DNA from: Gloeophyllum trabeum ATCC 11539
Taxonomy: Eukaryota; Basidiomycota; Agaricomycetes; Gloeophyllales; Gloeophyllaceae
DNA: 64,000 nt
Assembly: GCF_000344685.1 (NCBI RefSeq)
Contig: NW_006920410.1
Location: forward strand, 1,563,262 to 1,627,261
Reading direction: 5' to 3'
This document shows, in pieces, positions 17,101 to 27,035 of the stretch (position 1 is the first letter of the stretch; each line of letters starts with the position of its first letter). The position numbers were made by a program, and so were the translations under genes. The notes below the pieces were generated by a model. The model was not told where the DNA came from and did no database searches. It worked only from the letters and a program-made list of their open reading frames with translations.

Positions 17101-19103
17101 ATGCTCAGTATCTTCATGGTCGGGGCCCTGCTGCCCGTAGGGGTTACCCTGGCATCCCCTCTGGTCACTCCGGTAGGACCGATGGACTTATTCAAGAGGA
17201 TCAGCTCAGGCTGCTCGACAAGCGGGTCCGCATCTTGTCACAACACTACGGTGCAGAAGGACCTCTGTTGCTTTGAAGCTCCTGGAGTATGGCACTTGGA
17301 CTTGGTCCCGAATCGGCTCATCCTAATTGCATGATGTATTCGTTAGGGACTGTTGCTGCAGACGCAGGTGAGTTCATGTGGTGTGCACGAGGAATCCACG
17401 TCAATCGCAAAAGTTTTGGGACACGGATCCTTCTACCGGTCCGAGTGACAGCTGGACAATCCATGGTATGTCATATACATCACGCTGGTACACGTCTTCA
17501 TTGGCTGAGCATTGGGCATCAAGGACTTTGGCCGGACAAGTACGACTGCATTCGGCTTTTTGAGGTTACAACTCATGGCGTATTGATAGCTGCGATGGCA
17601 CGTATGAGGAGAATTGCGACCCATCCCGTGATTACACAGACATCGCAAGCGTGAGTTCGATGCAGCGTAATACTCGATACCCACCGACAAAGAAGACAGC
17701 TCCTGGAGGACCAAGGCGCCAGTGACACGTTGTCGTACATGCAACAGGTAGACTTATCAGAATGTCAAGGCCTCGCATACTCACATCATGAATTTAGTAC
17801 TGGGTTGACATCAACGGCAAGAATGAACAATTCTGGGAGGTAAGTCGCAGCTGATGTTGTGTACGTCGCCCACATTCTAACAGTTCATGTCAAGCACGAG
17901 TGGAGCACACACGGTACCTGCTACAGGTGTGTTAAGCCAGTGAAATGGGTGACGACAAGCTGATCCTTCTGAAGTACCTTGGAGCCGAGCTGCTTGCCGA
18001 GCGGTAGTCCCAAGGGAGCTGAAGTGGGCATATCTACTCCTCTCCAGAGTCGGGGTCCTGACATTCTGCGCAGGCGGTCGCTTTCTTTGAAACGGTTGTA
18101 AAATTGTTCAAGGTGCGATGTCATCCAAGTACAGTGGTGCAGCGAAGATTAACACCTGCGACAGACTCTGCCGACATACGACTGGTTAAAGAGTGGAGGG
18201 ATAACGCCATCTAGCAGCAAGACATATAGTCTGTCAACCCTTACTTCGGCCTTGGAATCCGCTGCCGTGAGTTCATTGGATAGCCACATGGGTAGAATAA
18301 TAATCAATCTCGATTGCAGGGCGTGAAACCTGCGTTGAGCTGCGACGGAAGCAGCTTGAATTCCATCAGCTGGTACTTTAATCTCAAGGGATCCCTCATT
18401 GACGGCAATTTCGTGGCCATCGGTCCGTATACTGCAAGTCTGCGTTGATACCCCATGACAAACTGATCTTGACCTAGATGCTCCCGAGGACGGGTCTTGT
18501 CCATCCAGCGGTATCAAGTATCCTCCGAAGTCGGGCTCTGGCAGCGGTGGCGGAACGACCACGGTAATGTCTGTACTTTCATCCTATGCGCCTTCTGCTC
18601 ATTTGTGATTCCCAGTCAACCTCTTCTGTAAGTCTATGGAAGATCGAGGGAGCAGACAACTGACCTACACTATAAAGGGGCCTGGTCCCACCTCGGGCGG
18701 TCTACCGTCCAAAGCACACATAACAGCATCCACCGGCGGTCTATTATCTGCAGGCACATGGTCGACGCAGACGCTCGCTACGTACACGCTATCGGGCTCC
18801 ACCTCCGGTTTTACGATGTCGACGTCCAAAGGCAAATGCGCTGTCTCGGGCGGCACGCTCACCTGCGGTAGTAGTGTCTCCTTTGCCTCGACGTTCTCAG
18901 CGGTAAGCTTACACGTACATGCATCCTGAAACACTTGTAAGAGCTCAAATATGCAGGTCTCATCTGGTGGGAATTTGCTTTTGGCGTATGGCGGTTCCAC
19001 GGCGTGGACGGCGGACGCGACGCCTAGTGGAACAACCCAAGAAACCGTCTACACCGGCAGCAGTCATTCAGAGGACATCACCTTATCCATTGTGTCGACG
19101 TAG
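17101..19103 (+). CDS. Secreted ribonuclease T2
   Basis: Sixteen exons (17101..17286, 17347..17367, 17414..17465, 17524..17539, 17590..17650, 17700..17747, 17798..17839, 17895..17926, 17975..18023, 18074..18112, 18165..18266, 18320..18422, 18478..18563, 18616..18627, 18678..18902, 18957..19103) give 406 residues. A signal peptide (MLSIFMVGALLPVGVTLAS) is followed by a Cys-rich start (CSTSGSASCHNTTVQKDLCC). Active-site block CAS I is WTIHGLWPDNCDG and CAS II is HEWSTHGTC, so the catalytic histidines and glutamate are present. RNase T2 enzymes cut single-stranded RNA through 2',3'-cyclic phosphates in the secretory pathway or outside the cell. After the catalytic domain come a Ser/Gly linker (SGSGSGGTTTSTSSGPGPTS) and a roughly 100-residue C-terminal beta-rich extension seen in many fungal T2 enzymes. 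Exons of 12, 16 and 21 nt make automated prediction unreliable here. Confidence 0.9.
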
Positions 19104-19290
19104 AGACATGTAGTGAACATGAACATGTATTGAACGGTATATCGTGTAGCATACATAGCTCCGCGTGATGGGTCTATAACAAGCCGAAGTGCGGCGCACA
19201 CCGGGATTCTGAAGTAGGGGCAGTGATCATGAGTCAACTAGTCACAGAGCATCACGATGCCACCACCAGCAGACCTCGCGGCGCTGCATC

Positions 19291-19812
19291 AGAAAGTGCA
19301 ATCCTCCCTACAAAGTTAAGGACGCGAGTCGCTATAAATGGAAGGTCGAGACACTGTGCGGTAACCCCGCAGCGTCGCGAGGGGCTTCGTCTGAAGTCTG
19401 GGCGACTCGCTTCGGAATGGGAATCCTAAGGCGGTGAGGAGGTTGTGTACTCACTGCAATTCATTCGTACACCGGTAACACCACCTCCCATGATCATGAG
19501 AAGTTGAATGGTTTTGTATATCAGTACACATGTAGTTTTGATTTTTTGAAACTGAACCCATCATCACAAGTGAAAAATATTGTCCGTGTTTGGGATTGAA
19601 CCTCCAGCTCACAGCATTGCATCTGAAACAACCCATCACACTAACCGCTGCACTAGCGGCATGCTAGCAATATTCAAAAATAAGATAATATGTTAGTTGG
19701 GCAACCGTCTGGGCGCATCCGCTGCAATGGCTCCGCGTCCACTTTGCGAGCCGCTGCGCGACTCGCTTACATAATCTGCGTCCTCAACTTTGTAGGGAGG
19801 ATTGCATTTCGT
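19291..19812. mobile_element. Non-autonomous TIR element, Mutator-like (MITE)
   Basis: The 522-bp segment has terminal inverted repeats at 19291..19326 and 19777..19812 that agree at 31 of 36 positions; the shared core reads TGCAATCCTCCCTACAAAGT. It is flanked by identical 9-bp direct copies of CGCTGCATC at 19282..19290 and 19813..19821. A 9-bp target duplication with long TIRs is the hallmark of Mutator-like (MULE) elements. No transposase frame is present, so it is a passenger that needs an enzyme from elsewhere. It contains a tRNA-like segment. Confidence 0.88.
19580..19663 (-). repeat. tRNA-derived (SINE-like) segment with A and B boxes
   Basis: Read on the minus strand it contains TAGTGCAGCGG (19645..19655), a match to the pol III A box, and GGTTCAATCCC (19592..19602), a match to the B box, about 43 nt apart. 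The D-loop-like GCGGTTAGTG and the T-loop are recognisable, but the T stem and acceptor stem do not pair properly, so it is not a functional tRNA. It is best read as the head of an old tRNA-derived SINE or a decayed tRNA copy captured in the TIR element. Confidence 0.55.
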
Positions 19813-20423
19813 CGCTGCATCTCAGCCTGCTACCCCAGACGTTCTATGTGATCCAGCTAAAACCTGGGGAAGCGATCCCTGATAAATTCCTGTCACAGTT
19901 GGGGAGCAGCAATAGCACAGCTCTGTTCTCTATTACCAAGAACGTAGACGAAACTACCGTGGTGGGCGAATATGACTCAAAGGCGGATATTCCAGAGACA
20001 TACGCAGATTGGAGATGCATCAAGATAGCTGGACCGATGGATTTCGGTGAGCAGTATGGCCAACGAGTGCAAGCCTAGCAATTTGTAAGCACTGAACAAT
20101 CGTAGGGCTGGTCGGTGTCATATGCAGTTTCACCATGCCTCTCAAGGCGGCAGGGGTACCAGTTTTCGCCATTTCCACATGGTACGGCCGACAATTTCCA
20201 GGCGATTCGTTACAGTGTAGTCGTTGATTGAGGGCCATACAGGAACACGGACTATATTTTGATTCCCAGAGATAAAATTGAGATTGCAAAGAGGGCCCTA
20301 GAGGACGATGGCTGGACGTTCACGCAGTAGCCCAGAGACAAGAGACGGTGTAGCAGGCGAATGTGGTCAAAGCAACCTGGGTCAATGAGCCTGAATAAAC
20401 GTTATATGGACATTCGCGACCGA

Positions 20424-20496
20424 GTCTCCATAGCTAAGTGGTTATAGCATGCGATTGCAGATCGCAGGGTCCCGTGTTCAAATCACGGTGGGGACT
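20424..20496 (+). tRNA. tRNA-Cys (GCA), no intron
   Basis: Folds as a canonical 73-nt tRNA with standard numbering. Acceptor GTCTCCA pairs with TGGGGAC (one G-U), the anticodon stem TGCGA/TCGCA is perfect, the loop TTGCAGA carries anticodon GCA at 20457..20459, the T arm is CCGTG-TTCAAAT-CACGG, and the discriminator base is T, as expected for tRNA-Cys. A TTTT pol III terminator follows at about 20509..20512. Confidence 0.95.
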
Positions 20497-20769
20497 ACCC
20501 AAATGTCATTTTCCTTGTCTATTACTTCTTGATTCGCGATTGCTGCAGGGGAAGACTGGTGGTGTGACGTGGATGAGAGTGGAAAGCCCGTTCGCAGCTG
20601 GATGTTTTTTTTTTCACGTTCACTGTGACACTGACACTGACAGTGACGAATGGCGTCACATGACAAGTGGCAATTCGTGTTTCTCATAAGCCGATCGGCA
20701 TACGCTTCGCAATCCCACTCTGTTCACTGCTGGTGAGCAGACCTTGCCTGGCGCGTCTCCTCTTCCACA

Positions 20770-22508
20770 ATGCGACCAGCAGCTTCCAACATTGCACGAC
20801 GGGTTGCTCGCCGCCAGACCCGACGTGCCCTTTCCCAATTGACCGGGGACCCGTCAGTTCAAATAACTACTTTGCCGAACAGGATACGGGTCGCGACAGA
20901 GTTCACTCCTGGCCATTTCTCCGCTGTGGGATTGTACGTTGATGCGGGCTCTCGCTATGAGACTCCTGAAACCTCCGGAGTGAGCCATTTCATAGACAGG
21001 ATGGCCTTTAAGGTGTGTTATATGACCTGGAGTATATGCTGCCCCGTCTCATTGTACCGTAGTCCACGCGAAACAGGTCGGACGAAGAAATGTCGACTGC
21101 AATCGATGCCCTAGGTGGACAGATCATGTGTTCCTCATCCCGAGAAACAATCATGTACCAGTCCTCCCACTTTCCCCAGGGAACGCCGCTGGCCATGTCG
21201 CTCATCTCTGATACAGTCTTGAATGCTCAGTTTTTGCCGGAAGAGATAGACGCGCAGAGGGAGGCTGCTCGGTATGAGATTCGGGAGATCAGTTCCAAGC
21301 CGGAGATGATCTTACCCGAGATTCTTCATGAAGTCGCCTATGACTGCAAGACGCTAGGTAACCCTCTGCTGTGTCCGGAAGACCGAATAGACGTCATAAA
21401 CGAAGAGATGATTCGAAATTTCATGAATGAGTGGTATCGTCCAGAGCGGATGGTTATAGCTGGAGCCGGGGTGCAGCATGAAGAACTCCTTGAGTATGCT
21501 GATAAACACTTCGGATCGTTGAAGCCTTCTCCGTTGCCCTCTCCCCAGACCTCTGCTCGGCAGGGTGCGCAGCAGTCTGTACCCCCGCATCTTCTACCTT
21601 CATCGTCGAATCCTTCCATCTACAAGTCACTCACGCGTGCCGCATCCTCGTATCTGTATCCGACGCAACCCGTTTCCCCGGATATGGTACCTCCCCTGCA
21701 CCCTACCCGGGACACTCGTGCGACGTACACCGGAGGACATCGTTTTGTGTATGACCCGACACAAGAGTTCAATCACCTCTATCTTGCGTTCGAAGGTGTC
21801 GGGATTCATGATGACGATATCTATGCTCTTGCGACTATGCAGGTAATGCTTGGCGGCGGTGGTAGTTTCTCCGCGGGTAAGTCGGATGATACTCGTACTG
21901 AGGTCTATATTTACCGGTGATTTTTGCAGGTGGCCCGGGCAAGGGCATGTACTCCCGACTTTACACCCACATCCTGAATCACTACCCTCAGATTGACCAC
22001 TGTGCTTCTTTCCATCACATTTACACAGATTCATCTCTGTTCGGCCTGTTTGCTTCGTTCGTACCCGCTGGGCCGAAGCACCAGGGCAACTCGCCGTCGC
22101 AGATACTGCCGCATCTCGTTCACCAGCTGAGCCTCTTGCTCTACTCCCCTCTCACAAAGGGTGAATTGAGCCGTGCGAGAAACCAGCTGAAGTCAAGTTT
22201 GGTCATGGCGCTGGAGAGTCGTGCAGTCGAGGTGGAGGATCTCGGCCGCCAGGTCTGTAGTTCTCTGCATCTTCGCCTGAGTGGAGGCTGATGTTTACAA
22301 ATTCCAGATCTTGGTGCACAACCGCAAAGTACCTGTGTCGGAGATGTGCGACAAAATTGACGAGGTGACGCCCGAATCGCTTCGCCGCGTCGCTGCCCGT
22401 GTCTTCGGCCCAGACTCTGGCAACAAGGCCACGGTCGTATGCATGGGACATGAGGATGTCGGTGACTGGCGTTCTGTCTTGCGCAAGTATGGGGTCGGAA
22501 GCGCTTGA
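20770..22508 (+). CDS. MAS2: Mitochondrial processing peptidase alpha subunit
   Basis: Four exons (20770..21012, 21063..21876, 21930..22252, 22308..22508) give 526 residues. The N-terminus is an Arg-rich presequence without acids (RRVARRQTRRALSQL). The M16 fold follows, with the degenerate metal site HFIDRMAFK in place of HxxEH, which identifies the non-catalytic alpha subunit, and the substrate-contacting glycine-rich loop LGGGGSFSAGGPGKGM, whose codons are interrupted by an intron. With the beta subunit it removes presequences from proteins imported into the matrix. Residues about 215-260 form a proline/serine-rich insertion (SARQGAQQSVPPHLLPSSS) longer than in yeast. Its stop is 87 bp from the stop of the convergent Brh2 gene. 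Confidence 0.95.
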
Positions 22509-22595
22509 ACGTCGTAACAAATCTGTACTTTAGCACATTACACACCCATTAATATACACCGCTTCATCCATCCCCAGGGATCTTTCCACTGGCGA

Positions 22596-25500
22596 TCAAT
22601 TCATTCTTATCCATCTGGAGTCTCGTCTGGTCTTTAGATATATCTCCGCCCCGGGTTCGTTGTCCATCCACGCTGTGCGCTTGTCGGGGATGAGGTTGGT
22701 TACCTATTGTAAGAGGGTTAAGGACTCCTCTCTTGCCTGATACTCATTACACACCAAAAACCGTCGGTTCACAGCGAACATTCCAAGTCCGCCGCCCTCT
22801 CCGGAGTACATATGCAGTGCCTCCCAGATGGTTATGTGGACTCGCCGGTAAGCCCGCCGTTTGCATGTTCTGGCGTCTTCTGCGACTATTACCTTGAAAT
22901 TGTTAACTTTCCGTGGTGGGCATTGCTCCTGGATACTTTCGTCAATCCACCAGAGACGGTTCGCAGGTACTTTGGCTACTCACTGCCAAGTCCTTCTCCA
23001 TATCGTCTCGCGAGGTCTCACGCAGATCGACACAACGTCTATGGATCATACGGCATAGGTGTCTCATCCCAGACACGTCCAGACGACGCATCAGAGAAGT
23101 GAAGTCGCTTCCTTCTTCAAGATCCTCCAAGTAAGTCTCTAGTTCCGGTGGCGGATCTAAGACCGAGTCTGAGCCAATGGTCAGCTGTAAAACATACTAT
23201 CTTACGCACCATCTTCTTCGTCCTTGGCCTGGGTGCTGCCCGCCTTTTGCTCTAAGCGACTGGCATACCCCTCCAAAGTGCGGATCTTATTATCAAACCC
23301 TTCCCGCCATTTCATGGCCATAACCTCTCGACGTTTCTAGACTACTGTCAACGGAGGGGGCAGGACACGCCCTAGTGTTCACGTACCTCCCACTGCTCCT
23401 GAGCCTTCCTCTCCTCTTTCTCGTCATGGCCACCGATGTTCCGCCTCTTTCCGTCCTCTAATTCTATATATTCAATAAATGCTACGGGATGTACCTATGT
23501 TGACGCCGTTAGATAGGGTCGTCTGTGCCATAATCATAGAAGTCACCTTCACTATCTTTAAATCCATTATAGTGACAATTCCTCCGTCCGGATTCAGGCT
23601 TCCTAACGTCACAAAGGATGGGCTATGGCGGAAGCCGAGCTTCTCGTGCCAGGGCGCAAGATGACAAGAGTTCCCCGATAGGACAAGGTGACACCGATCG
23701 TATGCCTCGAGTGCTTCGGCAGCCTCTTTGTGGTCGGACGACAGCTAACTTATATTTAATTCAGCAAACATTGGCCGAAGTGCGTGATACTTACTCGAGC
23801 ATTCTGCACGCATATTTTCCTGCCAATCCGGATCTTCCCCTTCCGGATGGCCCTTGCTAGTGCACCGTCAACTTCCGCACGAAGTTTATACCATCCGTCG
23901 GTTAGTTCCAGCCACGGTATTTGGTCGGTCACCAAACTACCCTCATCCTCACCACCTGAGGACCAGGTTACGTTGGTCACACAGAGGACCATTGGTAAGG
24001 AAGCAGGCGTATCTTGAGCTGCAATCAGTCGAAACGGTGGTCGCGCACCGCCTTCTAGTTCTTTCTCGTATCTGTGGATTCTCAGCGGTCTAGGAAGTTG
24101 AAAAGAGAAGATACTCTCACCTATACAGAAATTGATGCAAAACATGTTCCCAGCACCATCTACGGGTTCTCGGGTCCTTCTCGGCCTCTGGGTCTAAGCA
24201 CACCATCCCCGCTAATTTCCATAGAATCAACCCCCAGTGATTATCCACCCATGCCTGCGTGGCAAGGTGACACCCTTTAGCTAGAAGTTGTGCCAGCATC
24301 GCCGGCGTCCCACGCATGCTATGGTCTCCCGAGCCCTGCGAAGGTGCAAGGAGCGTCGACGGTGGAGCTCTGAAAGCGTAGTACATGGCGGTCGCCGGGG
24401 TTATCTGTTTCAACTCTTCCACATTTCTGAGAGTACCCATTTGTCACGGATCGCTATTCTCACAGAGAAGAGCACTCACATTCCTAATGACTCCAAATCT
24501 GCCCGAGTGCGAGTCCGCGGCACGAGACCACATGATGATAGTGTTTGACGATCCGGGGGAGGAGCTATTCCGCAAGTTAGTCGGAAACACGACCAAGAGG
24601 TGCCTACTCACTCATGTCGAACCAACGACCTTGCGACCCCTGCGGAGCACGCTTCTTGTTGATTGGCGAACTGGGAACCCGTGATGCAACACTCAAAACA
24701 GAAGCCTTTGTTCGCGCCATCTCCTGCTCCAAACGCGCCCTTCCCGGTTCTCCTGGCCCGAAACCAGATTTGAACGGCGTGACAAACTTTTTAACAGGCG
24801 CAGAAGGGACAGGACCTCGACGAGGGGTGAATCCGAGGGCCTTGCGGGGTGTGATGGAAGTAGCCGTCGCAGTTGTGGACAAGATAGACTTTGCGGACAT
24901 AGCGTTAGGTAGAGTCTGAGCAGCACTTGAACCGCCATGCGCAGCCAAAGGTCTCCGGATGGGATTCAGGGGTGAGTTCACGTAATCAGGATTCGAAGGA
25001 GTAGGGTACTTTGCTTTCAGCGGATGATTAGGAAGCAACGGGGACTTGAATGCCTTGGGTTTTGCGATCCCGCCGAGGGGACCCTTTACGATAGCCGGAC
25101 TTGTAAACCCAGAAGAACCTTTAGAAATATCTGGGGTGTTCGATATAGGACGTGCTTGTATGTTGCGCACCGATCGCAAGGGCGGTCGAGTTGGCGTATC
25201 CGGCAGATCGTCAGGTATATCAAAACCCGTAGAATCCTCTTCCTCCCATCTTTGCATGCGCTCTTGGGCGCGTCTGACAACTTCGGGTGGTAACGCGTAT
25301 GGATCCGATGCACCCACCCTACCCTGAACGATAGAGGAGGGCCCTGACTGATTCGAACAGGCAGCAGTCGTCCGCGCACTTTGGAATCCGAGCATCACTG
25401 GACTTCCGGGCTCCTCCGTAGAAAGTAGCGACTTCTCGACGGACTTTGCGCTTTGAAAGCCGGAGAAAGCGGCGGGGGGATTTATGGCGGAGTCTTCAAT

Positions 25501-26350
25501 TGACCTTGCACTAACAAAGCCAGGAAGAGACCCCTCGGGGTGGTTGGGAGGGCTTGGCGGGAAAATAGTCCTAGCACTGCGGAAACCGGGTAAGGATTGC
25601 GACAGGTCCACATCTATGCCTGTGATCTCGAACAGATTGGTATTGTCACTCTCGACGACGAAGGACTCATCGACCTCAAAATCAAGTCCTGCAGCACGAA
25701 GTGACTTAGCGCTTCTGAAGCCCACATCCGTCGGCACCTTGGACTCTGACTGTAACCAAGCGGCGTAGTTCATCTCGGAAGCAGCTTCGGGAGAAGGGCT
25801 CGGAATCGTGCAGGAAATGTTTTGAGGCAGACGTGCGGCTGAAAAAAAACCGAGATGGAGGACAGATGCCTCCTTTTCCCTGTCCACTTCATGCCCGGCT
25901 CCTGCGTGCACCCCAGTTGGCGCCGTGGAAGATTCGAGAGGTTCGTCCAGTTGAGATCTGCGAAGCTGGTGTGACTGCAGCAGATCAGGAGGAACAAATC
26001 GCGGAGAGCTCCAACCAATGTCTTGACTTCCCGTCGTCTCTCCCTTCGCGCCTCCTTGGCCCTTGGTATCGACGGCTGCTGCCAACGCTTCCGCAATAGC
26101 ACGACTTCTCTTCAGCCTCGCCTCGTAGCTCTCAATCTTCTTCTGTGAGCTTGCTTGCGATAGCATTTTTTGAGAGAGTTGCTCCTCCAGCTCATCCAGA
26201 GCGTCGAAATCGCTCGCAGTCATCTCCTCGAAGTCGTAGGCAGGAGACGACATCCTTTGTCTCTTGCGTGGCGGCGAGTAGTCTAGTCATACGGATGTCA
26301 GATTTCTTAGTCTTTTCATTCAAGCGACTGGACTTACCAGTGGACGCCAT
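22596..26350 (-). CDS. BRH2: BRCA2 orthologue (Brh2), RAD51 mediator
   Basis: Eleven exons (26338..26350, 24612..26282, 24480..24564, 24121..24426, 23795..24071, 23495..23744, 23387..23463, 23210..23336, 22984..23168, 22755..22928, 22596..22703) give 1090 residues. The N-terminal half carries six short motifs of the form GFxSA(K/R) starting near residues 149, 192, 237, 259, 279 and 303, resembling the FxxA core of BRC repeats that bind RAD51. The C-terminal half is the BRCA2 DNA-binding region: helical domain opening FDMTPPPDRQTL, then LATQAWVDNHWGLILWKLAG, OB1 with LELTDGWYKLRAEVD and ALARAIRKGKIRIGRK, LVLSGNSCHLAPWHEKLGF, and a last OB fold ending TNLIPDKRTAWMD. It loads RAD51 onto ssDNA in homologous recombination; DSS1 is the usual partner. 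The 13-nt first exon and the 31-nt intron at 23464..23494 are the least certain parts. Confidence 0.93.
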
Positions 26351-27035
26351 TATGTCTGACAAGCGAGGTCGGTCTTGGCCCTGAGGTTCCCCGGAAGAGA
26401 CGCGTCGATGATCGTAACGCGTCCCGGTCACGTTATCTAATTATGTAAGCAAAATAATTACCGTCTTCGGATTTGTCTGTCCGATTCTCCCTCTAAGTAA
26501 CTCGTTCCGGAATCTGTGCCATGCTTTCCTGTGTGATTGCGACCAGGACGACAAGGATAGGAAAGTTGAACGACATCTACGTCAAGGGCTAGTTACGCTC
26601 CAACTCGAGCGCCGGCTCTGGAATGGTGCATACTCATCAGGAAGGTGTTGATGGTCGTATATGCTGCAGCATCTAGTATCTACAGTGCAGAGTCGCGGAG
26701 TACAATGTTTGAAGAAACGAAAGCAATGGAAAGAGTCTCCTTTGAGATGTGCGCTGTATAGCTCCAGAAATTGTAACGGTAAAAACTCAGAGGAGAGACG
26801 ATAGAGGCTTGCAGTTGAACGTCCGAATCCGAGAGAGTTGGCAGTTGTGGCCACTCCGCCGATCTCGTCAGCTCGCGTGTCTTCAACCTTCACGGACTTG
26901 ACTATTTCGTATCCGACCAAACTCACCCAAGCTGCTATTACACGCTGTAACGTCGGGAACATTGAGTTTCTAAAGTCTCTCTGTTTTTGCATTCCAGCAC
27001 GGAAGCCCGCATCCAGGTCCGACCATCTAGCGGCC
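26351..27035. other. Divergent intergenic region, 685 bp
   Basis: Lies between the starts of Brh2 (minus) and the taxilin-like gene (plus), so it should contain both promoters. The open frames visible on each strand have no domain and overlap each other; nothing further is supported. Confidence 0.5.

Larger units (their letters stand above)
19257..20330 (+). pseudogene. ACT-domain protein gene disrupted by a transposon
   Basis: Exons downstream of the insertion (19822..20046, 20106..20181, 20243..20330) encode FYVIQLKPGEAIPD, ALFSITKNVDETTVV, WRCIKIAGPMDFG, then VGVICSFTMPLKAAGVPVFAIS and TDYILIPRDKIEIAKRALE. This is the paired ACT-like fold (CASTOR/ACT_7 type) of small fungal proteins thought to sense amino acids. 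The start codon and first eleven codons (19257..19290) are separated from the rest by a 522-bp inverted-repeat element. Removing the element and one copy of its 9-bp duplication gives a continuous 140-residue frame from an ATG, and I find no in-frame ATG that would replace it between the element and residue about 80. As it stands the gene should not give the normal protein from this allele unless the element is spliced or a different start is used. Confidence 0.85.

Noticed and set aside
19580..19663. Functional tRNA gene on the minus strand
   Set aside because: A and B boxes match, but the T stem and acceptor stem cannot pair, so it is at most a tRNA-derived relic.
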